Origin: Kribbella sp. VKM Ac-2569
Lineage (GTDB): Bacteria; Actinomycetota; Actinomycetes; Propionibacteriales; Kribbellaceae
Reading direction: 5' to 3'
Assembly: GCF_004216905.1 (NCBI RefSeq)
Contig: NZ_SGXJ01000001.1
Span: 682,001 to 746,000, forward strand
DNA: 64,000 nt
This document shows, one piece after another, positions 43,843 through 51,824 of the stretch; position 1 is the stretch's first letter, and the number at the start of each line of letters is the position of its first letter. The notes below the pieces were generated by a model. It saw only the letters and a list, made by a program, of their open reading frames with translations, was not told the DNA's origin and did not search any database. A program made the position numbers and the translations under genes.

Positions 43843-44778
43843 GTGACCATCGCCCCAGAAGGACGGAAACTGCTCAGGCTCGAGGTGCGCAACGCGGAGA
43901 CCCCGATCGAGCGCAAACCCGAGTGGATCAAGACCCGCGCCAAGATGGGCCCGGAGTACCAGGCGCTGCAGAAGCTGGTGAAGTCCGAAGGACTGCACAC
44001 GGTGTGCCAGGAAGCCGGCTGCCCGAACATCTTCGAGTGCTGGGAGGACCGCGAGGCGACCTTCCTGATCGGCGGGGACCAGTGCACCCGGCGCTGTGAC
44101 TTCTGCCAGATCGACACCGGCAAACCGGAGGCGCTGGACCGCGACGAGCCGCGCCGCGTCGCCGAGTCGGTCCGCACCATGGGTCTGCGCTACGCGACCG
44201 TGACCGGCGTCGCCCGCGACGACCTGGACGACGGCGGCGCCTGGCTGTACGCCGAGACGATCCGCCAGATCCACGAGCTGAACCCGGGCACCGGCGTGGA
44301 GATGCTCGCGCCGGACTTCAACGCCGTACCCGAGCAGCTTGCCGAGGTGTTCTCGTCGCGGCCGGAGGTGTTCGCGCACAACGTCGAGACGGTGCCGCGG
44401 ATCTTCCGCCGGATCCGGCCCGGCTTCCGGTACGAGCGCTCGCTGGACGTCATCACCCAGGCCCGCGACTACGGGCTGGTCACCAAGTCGAACCTGATCC
44501 TCGGCATGGGCGAGACCCGCGACGAGGTCAGCCAGGCGCTGAAGGACCTGCACGCGGCGGGCTGCGAGATCATCACGATCACGCAGTACCTGCGGCCCTC
44601 GGTGCGGCACCACCCGGTCGAGCGCTGGGTGAAGCCCGAGGAGTTCGTCGAGCTGGACGCCGAGGCGCAGGAGATCGGTTTCGCCGGAGTGATGTCCGGT
44701 CCGCTGGTACGGTCCTCGTACCGCGCCGGCCGGTTGTACCGACAGGCCGTTGAGTCACGTATGAACGCCGCCAACTAA
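43843..44778 (+). CDS. lipA: Lipoyl synthase
   Basis: 311 residues, GTG start. Both iron-sulfur cluster motifs are present: the auxiliary cluster [12 protein letters not shown] and the radical-SAM cluster CTRRCDFC, plus the C-terminal RSSY that ligates the auxiliary cluster. Blocks [18 protein letters not shown] and [10 protein letters not shown] are typical. LipA inserts two sulfur atoms into octanoyl groups placed by LipB, making the lipoyl cofactor of SucB and the glycine cleavage H protein. A DUF4191 gene follows after 26 bases. Confidence 0.97.
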   Translation: MTIAPEGRKLLRLEVRNAETPIERKPEWIKTRAKMGPEYQALQKLVKSEGLHTVCQEAGCPNIFECWEDREATFLIGGDQCTRRCDFCQIDTGKPEALDRDEPRRVAESVRTMGLRYATVTGVARDDLDDGGAWLYAETIRQIHELNPGTGVEMLAPDFNAVPEQLAEVFSSRPEVFAHNVETVPRIFRRIRPGFRYERSLDVITQARDYGLVTKSNLILGMGETRDEVSQALKDLHAAGCEIITITQYLRPSVRHHPVERWVKPEEFVELDAEAQEIGFAGVMSGPLVRSSYRAGRLYRQAVESRMNAAN

Positions 44779-44804
44779 CACGGCATGAACCAGGACAGGT
44801 AGAG

Positions 44805-45500
44805 ATGGCCAAGAACGACGCGCCCGAAGAGAAGACCAGCAGGCTCAAGCAGATCGTTTCGGCGTACAAGCTGACCCGGAAGTCCGAGCCGCTGGTCGGC
44901 CTGGTGCTCGCCGGGATCTTCCTCGGCGTCGTCGCGCTGGCCGTGCTCGGCGGATTCCTGGTGGGCCCGCTGCTGGTGTGGATCCCGCTCGGCGTCGCGC
45001 TCGGTTTCCTGGCCGCCACGATCGTCTTCGGCCGCAAGGTCGAGAAGGCGGCGTACAGCCAGATCGAGGGCCAGGCCGGCGCGGCCGCGTCCGCGCTGCA
45101 GACGCTGCGCCGCGGCTGGAGCGTCGACCCCGCGGTCGCGGTCACCAAGAACTCCGACATCGTCCACCGGGTGGTCGGCAAGCCGGGCATCATCCTGGTC
45201 GGCGAGGGGCAGCCGAGCCGGGTGAAGAACCTGCTCGCGGCCGAGGCGAAGAAGCACAACCGGGTCGCCGGCGGCGCGCCGGTGACCCAGATCGTCGCCG
45301 GCAAGGGCGAGGGCGAGATCGACATCCGCAAGCTGACCAAGTACGTGATGAAGCTGCCGGCCGTCCTGCAGCCGTCCGAGATCACCGACCTGCTGCAGCG
45401 GCTGAAGGCGCTGGACGCGGTCCGGCCGCAGGTGCCGATGCCGAAGGGCCCGGTGCCGACGAGTCTCAAGGGCGCCCGCCAGGCGATGCGCGGCCGCTGA
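44805..45500 (+). CDS. DUF4191 family membrane protein
   Basis: 231 residues. A charged N-terminus (MAKNDAPEEKTSRLKQ) precedes two membrane helices (about 27-49 and 52-70), then a soluble cytosolic domain with EGQAGAAASALQTLRRGWSVDPAVAVTKN and GKPGIILVGEGQPSRVKNLLAAEAKKH, the DUF4191 signature. The family is nearly confined to actinobacteria and sits just after lipA. The fold of the soluble part is unknown to me; a role linked to lipoate or membrane is suggested only by synteny. Confidence 0.9.
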   Translation: MAKNDAPEEKTSRLKQIVSAYKLTRKSEPLVGLVLAGIFLGVVALAVLGGFLVGPLLVWIPLGVALGFLAATIVFGRKVEKAAYSQIEGQAGAAASALQTLRRGWSVDPAVAVTKNSDIVHRVVGKPGIILVGEGQPSRVKNLLAAEAKKHNRVAGGAPVTQIVAGKGEGEIDIRKLTKYVMKLPAVLQPSEITDLLQRLKALDAVRPQVPMPKGPVPTSLKGARQAMRGR

Positions 45501-45520
45501 AATAGCTGTTGGGGGTATCT

Positions 45521-45555
45521 CTGAGTGAGACACCGGTAACCCGGTGGCCGCTCAG
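45521..45555 (+). terminator. Weak hairpin terminator after DUF4191 gene
   Basis: CTGAG/CTCAG outer and CACCGG/CCGGTG inner arms around TAAC (45531-45546 inner stem). No T-run. Confidence 0.5.
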
Positions 45556-45660
45556 GCAGTTGATCTGTCGTGACGTGGCACGTGTGTGCCTCCGTGTCGC
45601 GCTGTGGGGTGGCTGGTTGGCCTTAAGGTGCGACCAGGACGGATCGATACAGGGGTAGAG

Positions 45661-46968
45661 ATGACGGATGTGATGCCGCGTGTGCAGCATCCTGTACACG
45701 CGCCGGAGACCGAAACCTGGCCGACGCTGGCCCGGCCACGGTCGAACCCGGTCCGTCGGTACGGCGCTGCGACCGCGATCCGGCTGATCGCCAAGGATCT
45801 CCCGGCCACGATCCACCTGGACCGCAACCGCTCGTTCGGCCTCGGCGGCCCCGCCATGCGGGTGCACCGTACGTCGGCGTTCCTGGACCGGCTCGGGCAG
45901 GATGCCGGGTCCGGGTTCGGCGAGGCGTACCTGGCCGGCGACTGGGACCCGGAGCCGGGCACCGACCTGGCCGACCTGCTGGTCCCGTTCGCCGAGCGGT
46001 TCAGCAACGACGAGACCCGGCACCTGCTGCCGAAGTGGGCGCAGTCGCTGCGCTGGCTGGTCACCCGGTCGCAGCCGGGCGAGCAGGAGAACGACCGAGC
46101 CGGCGCCCGGGAGAACATCAGCCGGCACTACGACCTGAGCAACTCGATGTTCGCCGAGTTCCTGGATCCGACGCTGACCTACTCCGCTGCCTATTTCGGA
46201 GACACTGCCTTCGGCGGCGACCCGACGGCCGATCTCGCGACGGCGTCGTACGACGAACTCTCCGCCGCCCAGCTGCGCAAGCTCGACTCGATTCTCGACG
46301 CGGCCGGGGTGCGGTCCGGGTCACGGGTGCTCGACATCGGCTGCGGCTGGGCGAGCCTCGCGATCCGCGCCGCGCAGCGTGGCGCCTGGGTGACGGCGAT
46401 CACGATCGCCTCGCAGCAGGCGTTGCTGGCACAGCGCAAGATCGCCGAAGCGGGCGTCGGTGACCGGGTGCAGGTCGCGCTGCGCGACTACCGCGATCAG
46501 ATCGGCGAGTTCGACGCCGTACTGAGTGTGGAGATGATCGAGGCGGTCGGCGAGAAGTACTGGCCGGTGTACTTCGACGCGATCGAGCGGCGGCTCGCGC
46601 CCGGCGGGGTCGGCGTCGTGCAGGCGATCGTGATGCCGCACGAGCGGATGCTCGCGACCCGGAACACGTTCACCTGGGTGCAGAAGTACATCTTCCCCGG
46701 TGGTCTGATCCCGTCGATCAAGGTGATCGAGGACGTCACCGCGCAGCACACCGGCCTGCGGGCGGAGGTGATCCGCCACCTCGGCGGGGACTACGCGCGG
46801 ACGCTGCGGGTCTGGCGGAACCGGTTCATCGAGCACTGGCCGGAGATCGCGGCGCTCGGGTTCGACGACACGTTCGGGCGGATGTGGGAGTTCTACCTCG
46901 CGTACTCCGAGGCGGGCTTCCGGACCGGGTACCTGGACGACGTACAGCTGCTCCTGACGAAGCGCTGA
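45661..46968 (+). CDS. Cyclopropane-fatty-acyl-phospholipid synthase family methyltransferase
   Basis: 435 residues from ATG 45661; the open frame from 45586 lacks a start signal. N-terminal lipid-binding region, then NISRHYDLSNSMFAEFLD (CFA motif), SAM-binding VLDIGCGWASLAIRAA, SVEMIEAVGEKYW and KYIFPGGLIPS, hallmarks of CFA synthases. The SAM motif has Ala where most have Gly (GCGWGS). The enzyme adds a methylene to cis-unsaturated acyl chains, or in actinobacteria may make methyl-branched (10-methyl) chains. Its stop abuts the stop of the convergent RDD gene with no base between. Confidence 0.92.
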   Translation: MTDVMPRVQHPVHAPETETWPTLARPRSNPVRRYGAATAIRLIAKDLPATIHLDRNRSFGLGGPAMRVHRTSAFLDRLGQDAGSGFGEAYLAGDWDPEPGTDLADLLVPFAERFSNDETRHLLPKWAQSLRWLVTRSQPGEQENDRAGARENISRHYDLSNSMFAEFLDPTLTYSAAYFGDTAFGGDPTADLATASYDELSAAQLRKLDSILDAAGVRSGSRVLDIGCGWASLAIRAAQRGAWVTAITIASQQALLAQRKIAEAGVGDRVQVALRDYRDQIGEFDAVLSVEMIEAVGEKYWPVYFDAIERRLAPGGVGVVQAIVMPHERMLATRNTFTWVQKYIFPGGLIPSIKVIEDVTAQHTGLRAEVIRHLGGDYARTLRVWRNRFIEHWPEIAALGFDDTFGRMWEFYLAYSEAGFRTGYLDDVQLLLTKR

Positions 46969-47430
46969 CTAACGCAGTACGACGACCGTCCTGGCGGCCA
47001 GATCGTGCAGCCCGCGCCGGTCGCGGTCGAAGATCACCGCGGGGATCAGCAGGCTGACCAGCAGCGCGCGGAGGATGCCCGCCAGCACACCGGGCGGCGC
47101 GGTGTACGTCTTCCGGTCGCGGACCGGAACCACCCGCAGATCGCAGATCCGGTGGCCGATGGTGCCGCCGGCCAGGCCGGTCAGGATCCCGGTCGTCACG
47201 GCGAAGATGGCCGAGTGCATCACGCCGAAGTCACTGCCGCCCGCCCACATCGGCCGGCCCATCACCACGGACGCGATCAGGCCCGCGATCAGCCAGTCGA
47301 TCAGCAGCGCCACTACGCGGCGTCCCCAGGTCGCCACCGAGCCCGGTCCGTCCTCGGGAAGGCCCAGCCGATTGCCCGGGTAACGGAATTCTTCGGTGGG
47401 TCCGGTTGCGGCCGCCGCGGATGATGCCAT
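46969..47430 (-). CDS. RDD family membrane protein
   Basis: 153 residues from ATG 47430. The RDD domain covers almost all of it: GRRVVALLIDWLIAGLIA (RDD-type Arg and Asp), then two further helices, GTIGHRICDLRVV and a C-terminal DRDRRGLHDLAARTVVV. RDD proteins are small three-to-four-helix membrane proteins; some act in ion or sodium transport, most are unassigned. It lies beside glnA in many actinobacteria. The promoter box is seven bases before the ATG, so the mRNA looks leaderless. Confidence 0.9.
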   Translation of the reverse strand: MASSAAAATGPTEEFRYPGNRLGLPEDGPGSVATWGRRVVALLIDWLIAGLIASVVMGRPMWAGGSDFGVMHSAIFAVTTGILTGLAGGTIGHRICDLRVVPVRDRKTYTAPPGVLAGILRALLVSLLIPAVIFDRDRRGLHDLAARTVVVLR

Positions 47431-47437
47431 GATGTCT

Positions 47438-47443
47438 AGCCTA
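47438..47443 (-). promoter_or_regulatory. -10 box of leaderless RDD gene
   Basis: On the minus strand TAGGCT is followed by seven bases (AGACATC) and the ATG at 47430, with no ribosome-binding site. Confidence 0.5.
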
Positions 47444-47532
47444 CGGACACACCCGGGGTCGGTTCCACGCGGACCGCGAGATCTCAGGGCGTGACCGCCG
47501 TACACCAGTGGGTCAGCGCGGACACGCTGGGC

Positions 47533-47570
47533 GTAACATCCGCGAAACATCAGGGTCACGACGGAGAAAC
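47533..47570 (+). promoter_or_regulatory. Double GlnR box upstream of glnA
   Basis: GTAAC-n6-GAAAC-n6-GTCAC-n6-GAAAC with exact six-base spacers (47533-47537, 47544-47548, 47555-47559, 47566-47570), matching the actinobacterial GlnR operator of two a/b site pairs. It ends 50 bases before the glnA ATG, so nitrogen control of glnA by GlnR is expected. The arrangement is seen directly; the regulator gene is not in the window. Confidence 0.88.
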
Positions 47571-47620
47571 CGGCGGGCCCTACGTTCAGATGCAATCTCT
47601 GAGCCACCCTAGGAGTACGT

Positions 47621-49045
47621 ATGTTTTCCAGCGCTGAGGAGCTGCTCGCCTACGTCAAGGACGAGGGCGTCGAGATCGTCGATGTCCGGTTCTGTGACCT
47701 GCCAGGCATCATGCAGCACTTCACCGTCCCGGTGTCGTCGTTCGGGCCCGAGGTCTTCGAGGACGGCCTCGCGTTCGACGGTTCGTCGGTCCGCGGCTTC
47801 CAGCAGATCCACGAGTCCGACATGAAGCTGCTGCCGGACCCGACCAGCGCGTACGTCGACGAGTTCCGCAGCGCCAAGACGCTGGTGGTCAACTTCTTCG
47901 TGCACGACCCGCTGACCGGCGAGGCGTACTCGCGTGACCCGCGCAACATCGCCCGCAAGGCTCAGGAGTACCTGAAGTCGACCGGTATCGCGGACACCGC
48001 GTTCTTCGCTCCCGAGGCCGAGTTCTACGTCTTCGACGACGTCCGGTTCGAGACCAAGGCGAACTCCTCGCACTACTCGATCGACTCGATCGCCGGCGCC
48101 TGGAACACCGGCCGGGTCGAGGACGGCGGCAACCGCGGCTACAAGGTCCGCTACAAGGGTGGCTACTTCCCGGTCGCGCCGACCGACCACTTCGGCGAGC
48201 TGCGCGACGACATCACGCTGGCGCTGGAGCGGTCCGGCCTGATCGTCGAGCGCGCCCACCACGAGGTCGGTACGGCGGGTCAGGCCGAGATCAACTTCCG
48301 CTTCGACGAGCTGCTCAAGGCCGCCGACGACGTGATGAAGTTCAAGTACATCGTCAAGAACACCGCGTGGAAGGCCGGCAAGACCGCGACCTTCATGCCG
48401 AAGCCGATCTTCGGTGACAACGGCTCCGGCATGCACTGCCACCAGTCGCTGTGGAGCAACGGCGACCCGCTGTTCTACGACGAGTCCGGGTACGGCGGCC
48501 TGTCCGACACCGCCCGCTGGTACATCGGCGGCCTGCTCAAGCACGCCCCGTCGCTGCTGGCCTTCACGAACCCGACCGTGAACTCGTACCACCGCCTGGT
48601 GCCGGGCTTCGAGGCGCCGGTCAACCTGGTCTACTCGTCCCGGAACCGCTCGGCCTGCATCCGGATCCCGATCACCGGCTCGAACCCGAAGGCGAAGCGG
48701 ATCGAGTTCCGCTGCCCCGACCCGTCGGCGAACCCCTACCTGGCGTTCGCGGCGCAGCTGCTGGCCGGCCTGGACGGTATCCGCAACAAGATCGAGCCGG
48801 CCGACCCGGTCGACAAGGACCTCTACGAGCTGCCGCCGGAGGAGCACGCGGGCATCGCGCAGGTCCCGACCTCGCTGCCGGCCGTGATCGACGCCCTCGA
48901 GGCCGACCACGCCTTCCTGCTCGAGGGCGACGTCTTCACCGAGGACCTGATCGAGACCTGGATCGACCTCAAGCGCGACAACGAAATCGCCCCGATCCAG
49001 CTCCGCCCGCACCCGCACGAGTTCGAGCTCTACTACGACGTCTGA
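47621..49045 (+). CDS. glnA: Glutamine synthetase, type I
   Basis: 474 residues, full length for GSI-beta. Blocks: [20 protein letters not shown], the metal/ATP-site [22 protein letters not shown] and [18 protein letters not shown], substrate loop NRSACIRIP and [11 protein letters not shown], and the adenylylation tyrosine in [10 protein letters not shown]. The enzyme makes glutamine from glutamate, ammonia and ATP; control is by GlnR (operator just upstream) and, from the conserved tyrosine, by GlnE adenylylation. A perfect hairpin follows. Confidence 0.97.
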   Translation: MFSSAEELLAYVKDEGVEIVDVRFCDLPGIMQHFTVPVSSFGPEVFEDGLAFDGSSVRGFQQIHESDMKLLPDPTSAYVDEFRSAKTLVVNFFVHDPLTGEAYSRDPRNIARKAQEYLKSTGIADTAFFAPEAEFYVFDDVRFETKANSSHYSIDSIAGAWNTGRVEDGGNRGYKVRYKGGYFPVAPTDHFGELRDDITLALERSGLIVERAHHEVGTAGQAEINFRFDELLKAADDVMKFKYIVKNTAWKAGKTATFMPKPIFGDNGSGMHCHQSLWSNGDPLFYDESGYGGLSDTARWYIGGLLKHAPSLLAFTNPTVNSYHRLVPGFEAPVNLVYSSRNRSACIRIPITGSNPKAKRIEFRCPDPSANPYLAFAAQLLAGLDGIRNKIEPADPVDKDLYELPPEEHAGIAQVPTSLPAVIDALEADHAFLLEGDVFTEDLIETWIDLKRDNEIAPIQLRPHPHEFELYYDV

Positions 49046-49060
49046 GCCGCTTAGCCGGCC

Positions 49061-49106
49061 GAAACGGCGGCAGACCTGGGAATCTCTCCCGGTCTGCCGC
49101 CGTTTC
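49061..49106 (+). terminator. Terminator after glnA
   Basis: Perfect 16-base arms (GAAACGGCGGCAGACC at 49061-49076, complement 49091-49106) with a 14-base loop, ending GTTTCTCGTT. Confidence 0.88.
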
Positions 49107-49133
49107 TCGTTGGGATGTGTAGGTGCTAGATCC

Positions 49134-49640
49134 CTACCACCAGGTGACCGGCAGCTTCAGGTACATGCAATAGTTCCCACTGCCGTTGTTGGCGCGGGCC
49201 TTCATCTTTTTGCGGGTCTCCGGGCCGTACCATCCATCAGCGGTCACTCCGACGTACGACTGCACGGTCTTCAGCGCCTTCTCGGTGGCGGAACCGAACT
49301 GCCCGTCCGTAGCGAGGTTGGTGCTGAACTTCTTGACGCCGCCACTTGCGGGGTGCGGCCCGTAGCACTCGTTGAGAGTCATCTGGAGCTGTCGGACACC
49401 GTCGCCGCTCGTGCCCTTGTAGAGGTTGCAGTTCAGGCTCCTGCTGCTCGTGGTCCCCGTCCCGTAGATCGGCACGATGCTCGCGCTGGGGTCGAGGTTG
49501 ACGTTCCTGACGTACGCCCAGCTGTTGCAGGTGGTGACCGCCTCGGCGGGACCTGTGGCCAGGATGGATCCGGCCACGCCGACGGCCGCGACCGCGCTGA
49601 TCATCAGGATGTTCCGTGGAGCTTTCTTCAACGTACGCAT
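49134..49640 (-). CDS. Secreted peptidoglycan-binding-domain protein
   Basis: 168 residues from ATG 49640, with AGAGGA about nine bases upstream. A Sec signal peptide (ILMISAVAAVGVAGSILA, cut near GPAEA) is followed by a cysteine-containing region and a PG_binding_1-type domain: SGDGVRQLQMTLNECYG, LATDGQFGSATEKALKTVQSYVGVTADGWYGPETRKKM. No catalytic domain is present, so it is probably a wall-bound accessory or inhibitor protein. Four cysteines may form two disulfides (C in TCNS, LNCN, NECY, NYCM). Lies downstream of the aldo/keto reductase on the same strand. Confidence 0.85.
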   Translation of the reverse strand: MRTLKKAPRNILMISAVAAVGVAGSILATGPAEAVTTCNSWAYVRNVNLDPSASIVPIYGTGTTSSRSLNCNLYKGTSGDGVRQLQMTLNECYGPHPASGGVKKFSTNLATDGQFGSATEKALKTVQSYVGVTADGWYGPETRKKMKARANNGSGNYCMYLKLPVTWW

Positions 49641-49726
49641 CGAGAGAGTCCTCTGTGAGACGACAGGCAACACCGCGAACGTATTCGCAGCGCCTTTCCA
49701 CTCCCTTTCTGTTCGCTTTCCAGCGG

Positions 49727-50602
49727 TCAGACCGCGATCGCGTCGAGCTTCGCGAGCGCCTCGGGGTCGAGGTGGGTGGCGGCGGCGCGAAGATTGTCTT
49801 CCAGGTGGGCGACGCTGCGGGTTCCTGGGATGAGGGCGGTGTGTTCGTCGTGGGCGAGGATCCAGGCGAGGCAGACCGCGGCGGGGCTTGCGCCGAGTCG
49901 TGCGGCGGTTTCCTGTACGGCGGGGTGCTCGGTTGGGGATGGGATCTGGTCGAAGGCCGAGCCCAGGGGGAAGTACGGGATCCAGGCGATGCCGTTGGCT
50001 GCGCAGAGTTGGAGTTGGGGTTCGGACGAGCGGTCCAGGAGGCTGTAGGCGTTCTGGACGCAGACGATCCCGGCGGGCAGCGCCTGCTCGAGCTGGTCGG
50101 TGCTGATGTTGCTGAGGCCGATCGCGCCGATCAGCCCTTCGTTGCGCAGAGCAATCAACTCGGCGAGCTGGTCGTCGAGCGGGACGATGTCGTCGCCTTC
50201 GGCAATGAGCCCCGGCCCCTGATCCGCCCGGCGGAGGTTGACCACGGGTACCTGCTCCAGACCGAGCGACGTGAGGTCGAGATGGACCTGCTCCCGCAGC
50301 TGCTCCGGCCGCTGCGCCAGGGCCAACGGCACCGGCGCGTCCACCCGGCGTGCGCCGACCTTGCTCACGATCACGAGGTCGTCCGGGTACGGGTGCAAGG
50401 CGGCCCGGATGTGCCCGTTCACCGTGGTGTGCCCGTAGAACGACGCGGTGTCGAGGTGATTGATGCCGAGCTCCACAGCGCGGTGCAGGACCGCACCGGC
50501 CGCGGCGGTGTCGACGTGTTCCAGTTGCATCGCGCCGTACCCGATCCGCGCGATCTCGTGCTGCCCGAGCTTGACTGTTCCGCCCGGTCGTTCGGATGTC
50601 AT
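49727..50602 (-). CDS. Aldo/keto reductase, YdbC-like, TetR-controlled
   Basis: 291 residues of the AKR barrel. Asp and Tyr of the tetrad are in HLDTASFYGH and Lys in VIVSKVG, but the usual His in the QxH strand is replaced (VPVVNLRRADQGP), as in YdbC-type proteins. The end LIPGTRSVAHLEDNLRAA is the NADPH-binding loop. It is divergently transcribed from a TetR gene, and two matching palindromes in the shared gap make it the probable target. Oxidoreductase function on a small carbonyl or quinone-like compound is likely, but the substrate is unknown. Confidence 0.9.
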   Translation of the reverse strand: MTSERPGGTVKLGQHEIARIGYGAMQLEHVDTAAAGAVLHRAVELGINHLDTASFYGHTTVNGHIRAALHPYPDDLVIVSKVGARRVDAPVPLALAQRPEQLREQVHLDLTSLGLEQVPVVNLRRADQGPGLIAEGDDIVPLDDQLAELIALRNEGLIGAIGLSNISTDQLEQALPAGIVCVQNAYSLLDRSSEPQLQLCAANGIAWIPYFPLGSAFDQIPSPTEHPAVQETAARLGASPAAVCLAWILAHDEHTALIPGTRSVAHLEDNLRAAATHLDPEALAKLDAIAV

Positions 50603-50629
50603 CAGCTATGTCCTCAGGTAGAGTCAGTG

Positions 50630-50651
50630 GAAGTGGAGATTTCTCCACTTC
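50630..50651. promoter_or_regulatory. TetR operator O1, perfect palindrome
   Basis: GAAGTGGAGA-TT-TCTCCACTTC, ten-base arms, midway between the divergent reductase and TetR genes. Confidence 0.8.
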
Positions 50652-50667
50652 TTTCGACGATAGCACT

Positions 50668-50687
50668 AACTGGAGGTTTCTCCACTT
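50668..50687. promoter_or_regulatory. TetR operator O2 overlapping the tetR ribosome-binding site
   Basis: AACTGGAGG-TT-TCTCCACTT, the O1 sequence with two changes, ends directly before the tetR ATG at 50688 and contains its GGAGG. Binding here would block tetR translation initiation region and transcription. Confidence 0.75.
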
Positions 50688-51257
50688 ATGCGGGCGGACG
50701 CTGAGCGGAAGCGTGAGCAGGTGGTGGCGGCGGCCGGGGACGAGCTCGCCGATCTCGCCGTGGCCGCGCGCAACGGCGAGCCGGTGCGCCTGTCCCTCGA
50801 CCGGGTGGCGGCTCGGGCGCGCGTCGGCGTGGCCACGCTGTACCGGCACTTTCCGACCCGCGAAGCGCTCCTCGAGGCGGTCTATCGGCAGGAGCTCACC
50901 CGGCTGTGCGACGCCGCGCCCGAGCTCGCCGCCGGCGCGCCCGCCGACGAGGCCCTGCTCACCTGGATGCACCGCTATCTCGACTTCGTCGACTCCAAAC
51001 GGGCCATGGGCCTCGATCTGCGCAACATGGTCGCATCCGGCGCCGTGACGCAGACCGACACCCGCGCCCGGCTCTCCGAAGCCGTCGGACACTTCCTGGA
51101 TGCGGGTACGGCGTCCGGCGTCTTCCGGTCCGACGTACCTCCGGACGATGTCGTCGCGGCGATGGCCGGCGCGGTGATCGCCGCCGCTCCAGACCAGCAA
51201 CGCGAGCAGACACAGCGCCTCCTCGCCCTCCTGATCGAGGGCCTCCGCACCCGCTAG
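50688..51257 (+). CDS. TetR/AcrR family transcriptional regulator
   Basis: 189 residues. Helix-turn-helix at about 1-65 with SLDRVAARARVGVATLYRHFPTREALLEAV, the TetR recognition helix consensus. The C-terminal ligand domain (70-189) includes LTWMHRYLDFVDSKRAMGLDLRNM. ATG at 50688 immediately follows the second palindrome, whose GGAGG is the ribosome-binding site. Autoregulation and control of the divergent aldo/keto reductase are strongly suggested. The inducer is unknown. Confidence 0.93.
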   Translation: MRADAERKREQVVAAAGDELADLAVAARNGEPVRLSLDRVAARARVGVATLYRHFPTREALLEAVYRQELTRLCDAAPELAAGAPADEALLTWMHRYLDFVDSKRAMGLDLRNMVASGAVTQTDTRARLSEAVGHFLDAGTASGVFRSDVPPDDVVAAMAGAVIAAAPDQQREQTQRLLALLIEGLRTR

Positions 51258-51383
51258 TGCCTCGCCAAGGAACATTCGGGTCATAACGCTTCCGGACGAG
51301 GCACGGCGCCGTGACCGCTGACCACTCAGCGACGAACGCCACCACTCGGGCGGGACATCCTCACCCGACCGACACACTCATCA

Positions 51384-51471
51384 CCAAACCAGTTTGGGGA
51401 GCGTCCGCGCACAGACCGGGGAGTCCTACCTCCCGATCCGGGCAGGCAGGACTCCCCAAACCAGTTTGGGG
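51384..51471. repeat. Composite palindromic element: paired CCAAACCAGTTTGGGG motifs around a hairpin
   Basis: CCAAACCAGTTTGGGG at 51384-51399 and CCCCAAACCAGTTTGGGG (palindrome) at 51454-51471 flank a hairpin whose arms are GGGGAGTCCT (51418-51427) and AGGACTCCCC (51448-51457). The hairpin and the second palindrome share CCCC, so they are mutually exclusive. The hairpin arm motif recurs at 26922-26963. Confidence 0.7.
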
Positions 51472-51483
51472 CTCACAAGCACG

Positions 51484-51693
51484 TCACGCCTCCGCACGGG
51501 CGTACGACGCGGACCGGCCGAGCTGACGGATAGGCGACCCGACCGATTCTTGAACGATCGCGCTCAGTGCCCCAGCATCGAACCCGAGTCTGTGTACCGC
51601 GCCCGCCGACAAGTACGCCTGACCGCGCTCGAACGACCGAGGGTCAGCCAGTCGCCGTACCATTCGCGAAAGACTGTCCGTGCGGTGATTCAC
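51484..51693 (-). pseudogene. Remnant of a SWIM zinc-finger protein gene (N-terminal fragment)
   Basis: A 69-residue frame from GTG 51693 reads LADPRSFERGQAYLSAGAVHRLGFDAGALSAIVQES, closely resembling the conserved start of actinobacterial SWIM zinc-finger proteins (DPRSFERGxxY...GxV...V.VxGS). After about residue 50 the likeness ends and the frame stops; the CxC/CxH SWIM motif and the rest of the several-hundred-residue protein are missing. The break lies 12 bases from the palindromic element at 51384-51471. I judge it a truncated gene; a functional micro-protein is possible but unlikely. Family recognition is from memory. Confidence 0.6.
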
Positions 51694-51824
51694 TCGTGCA
51701 GCCTACGGCCGCGCAACGCTCCGAGTCGTGGCGAATGGCTCCCGTGCCGAACCTTGAGTCGTGGATCGGGATTGTCCCAAGCGGCGTGTCGTCAGCCGAT
51801 TTCCACGACCGGACGGGCGGTGCG

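Noticed and set aside
50906..51345. Overlapping open frames beside tetR
   Set aside because: Arg/Ser-rich shadows of the TetR gene on both strands.
51311..51526. 71-codon plus-strand frame over the palindromic element
   Set aside because: It is created by the palindromes themselves, with no start signal or protein features.
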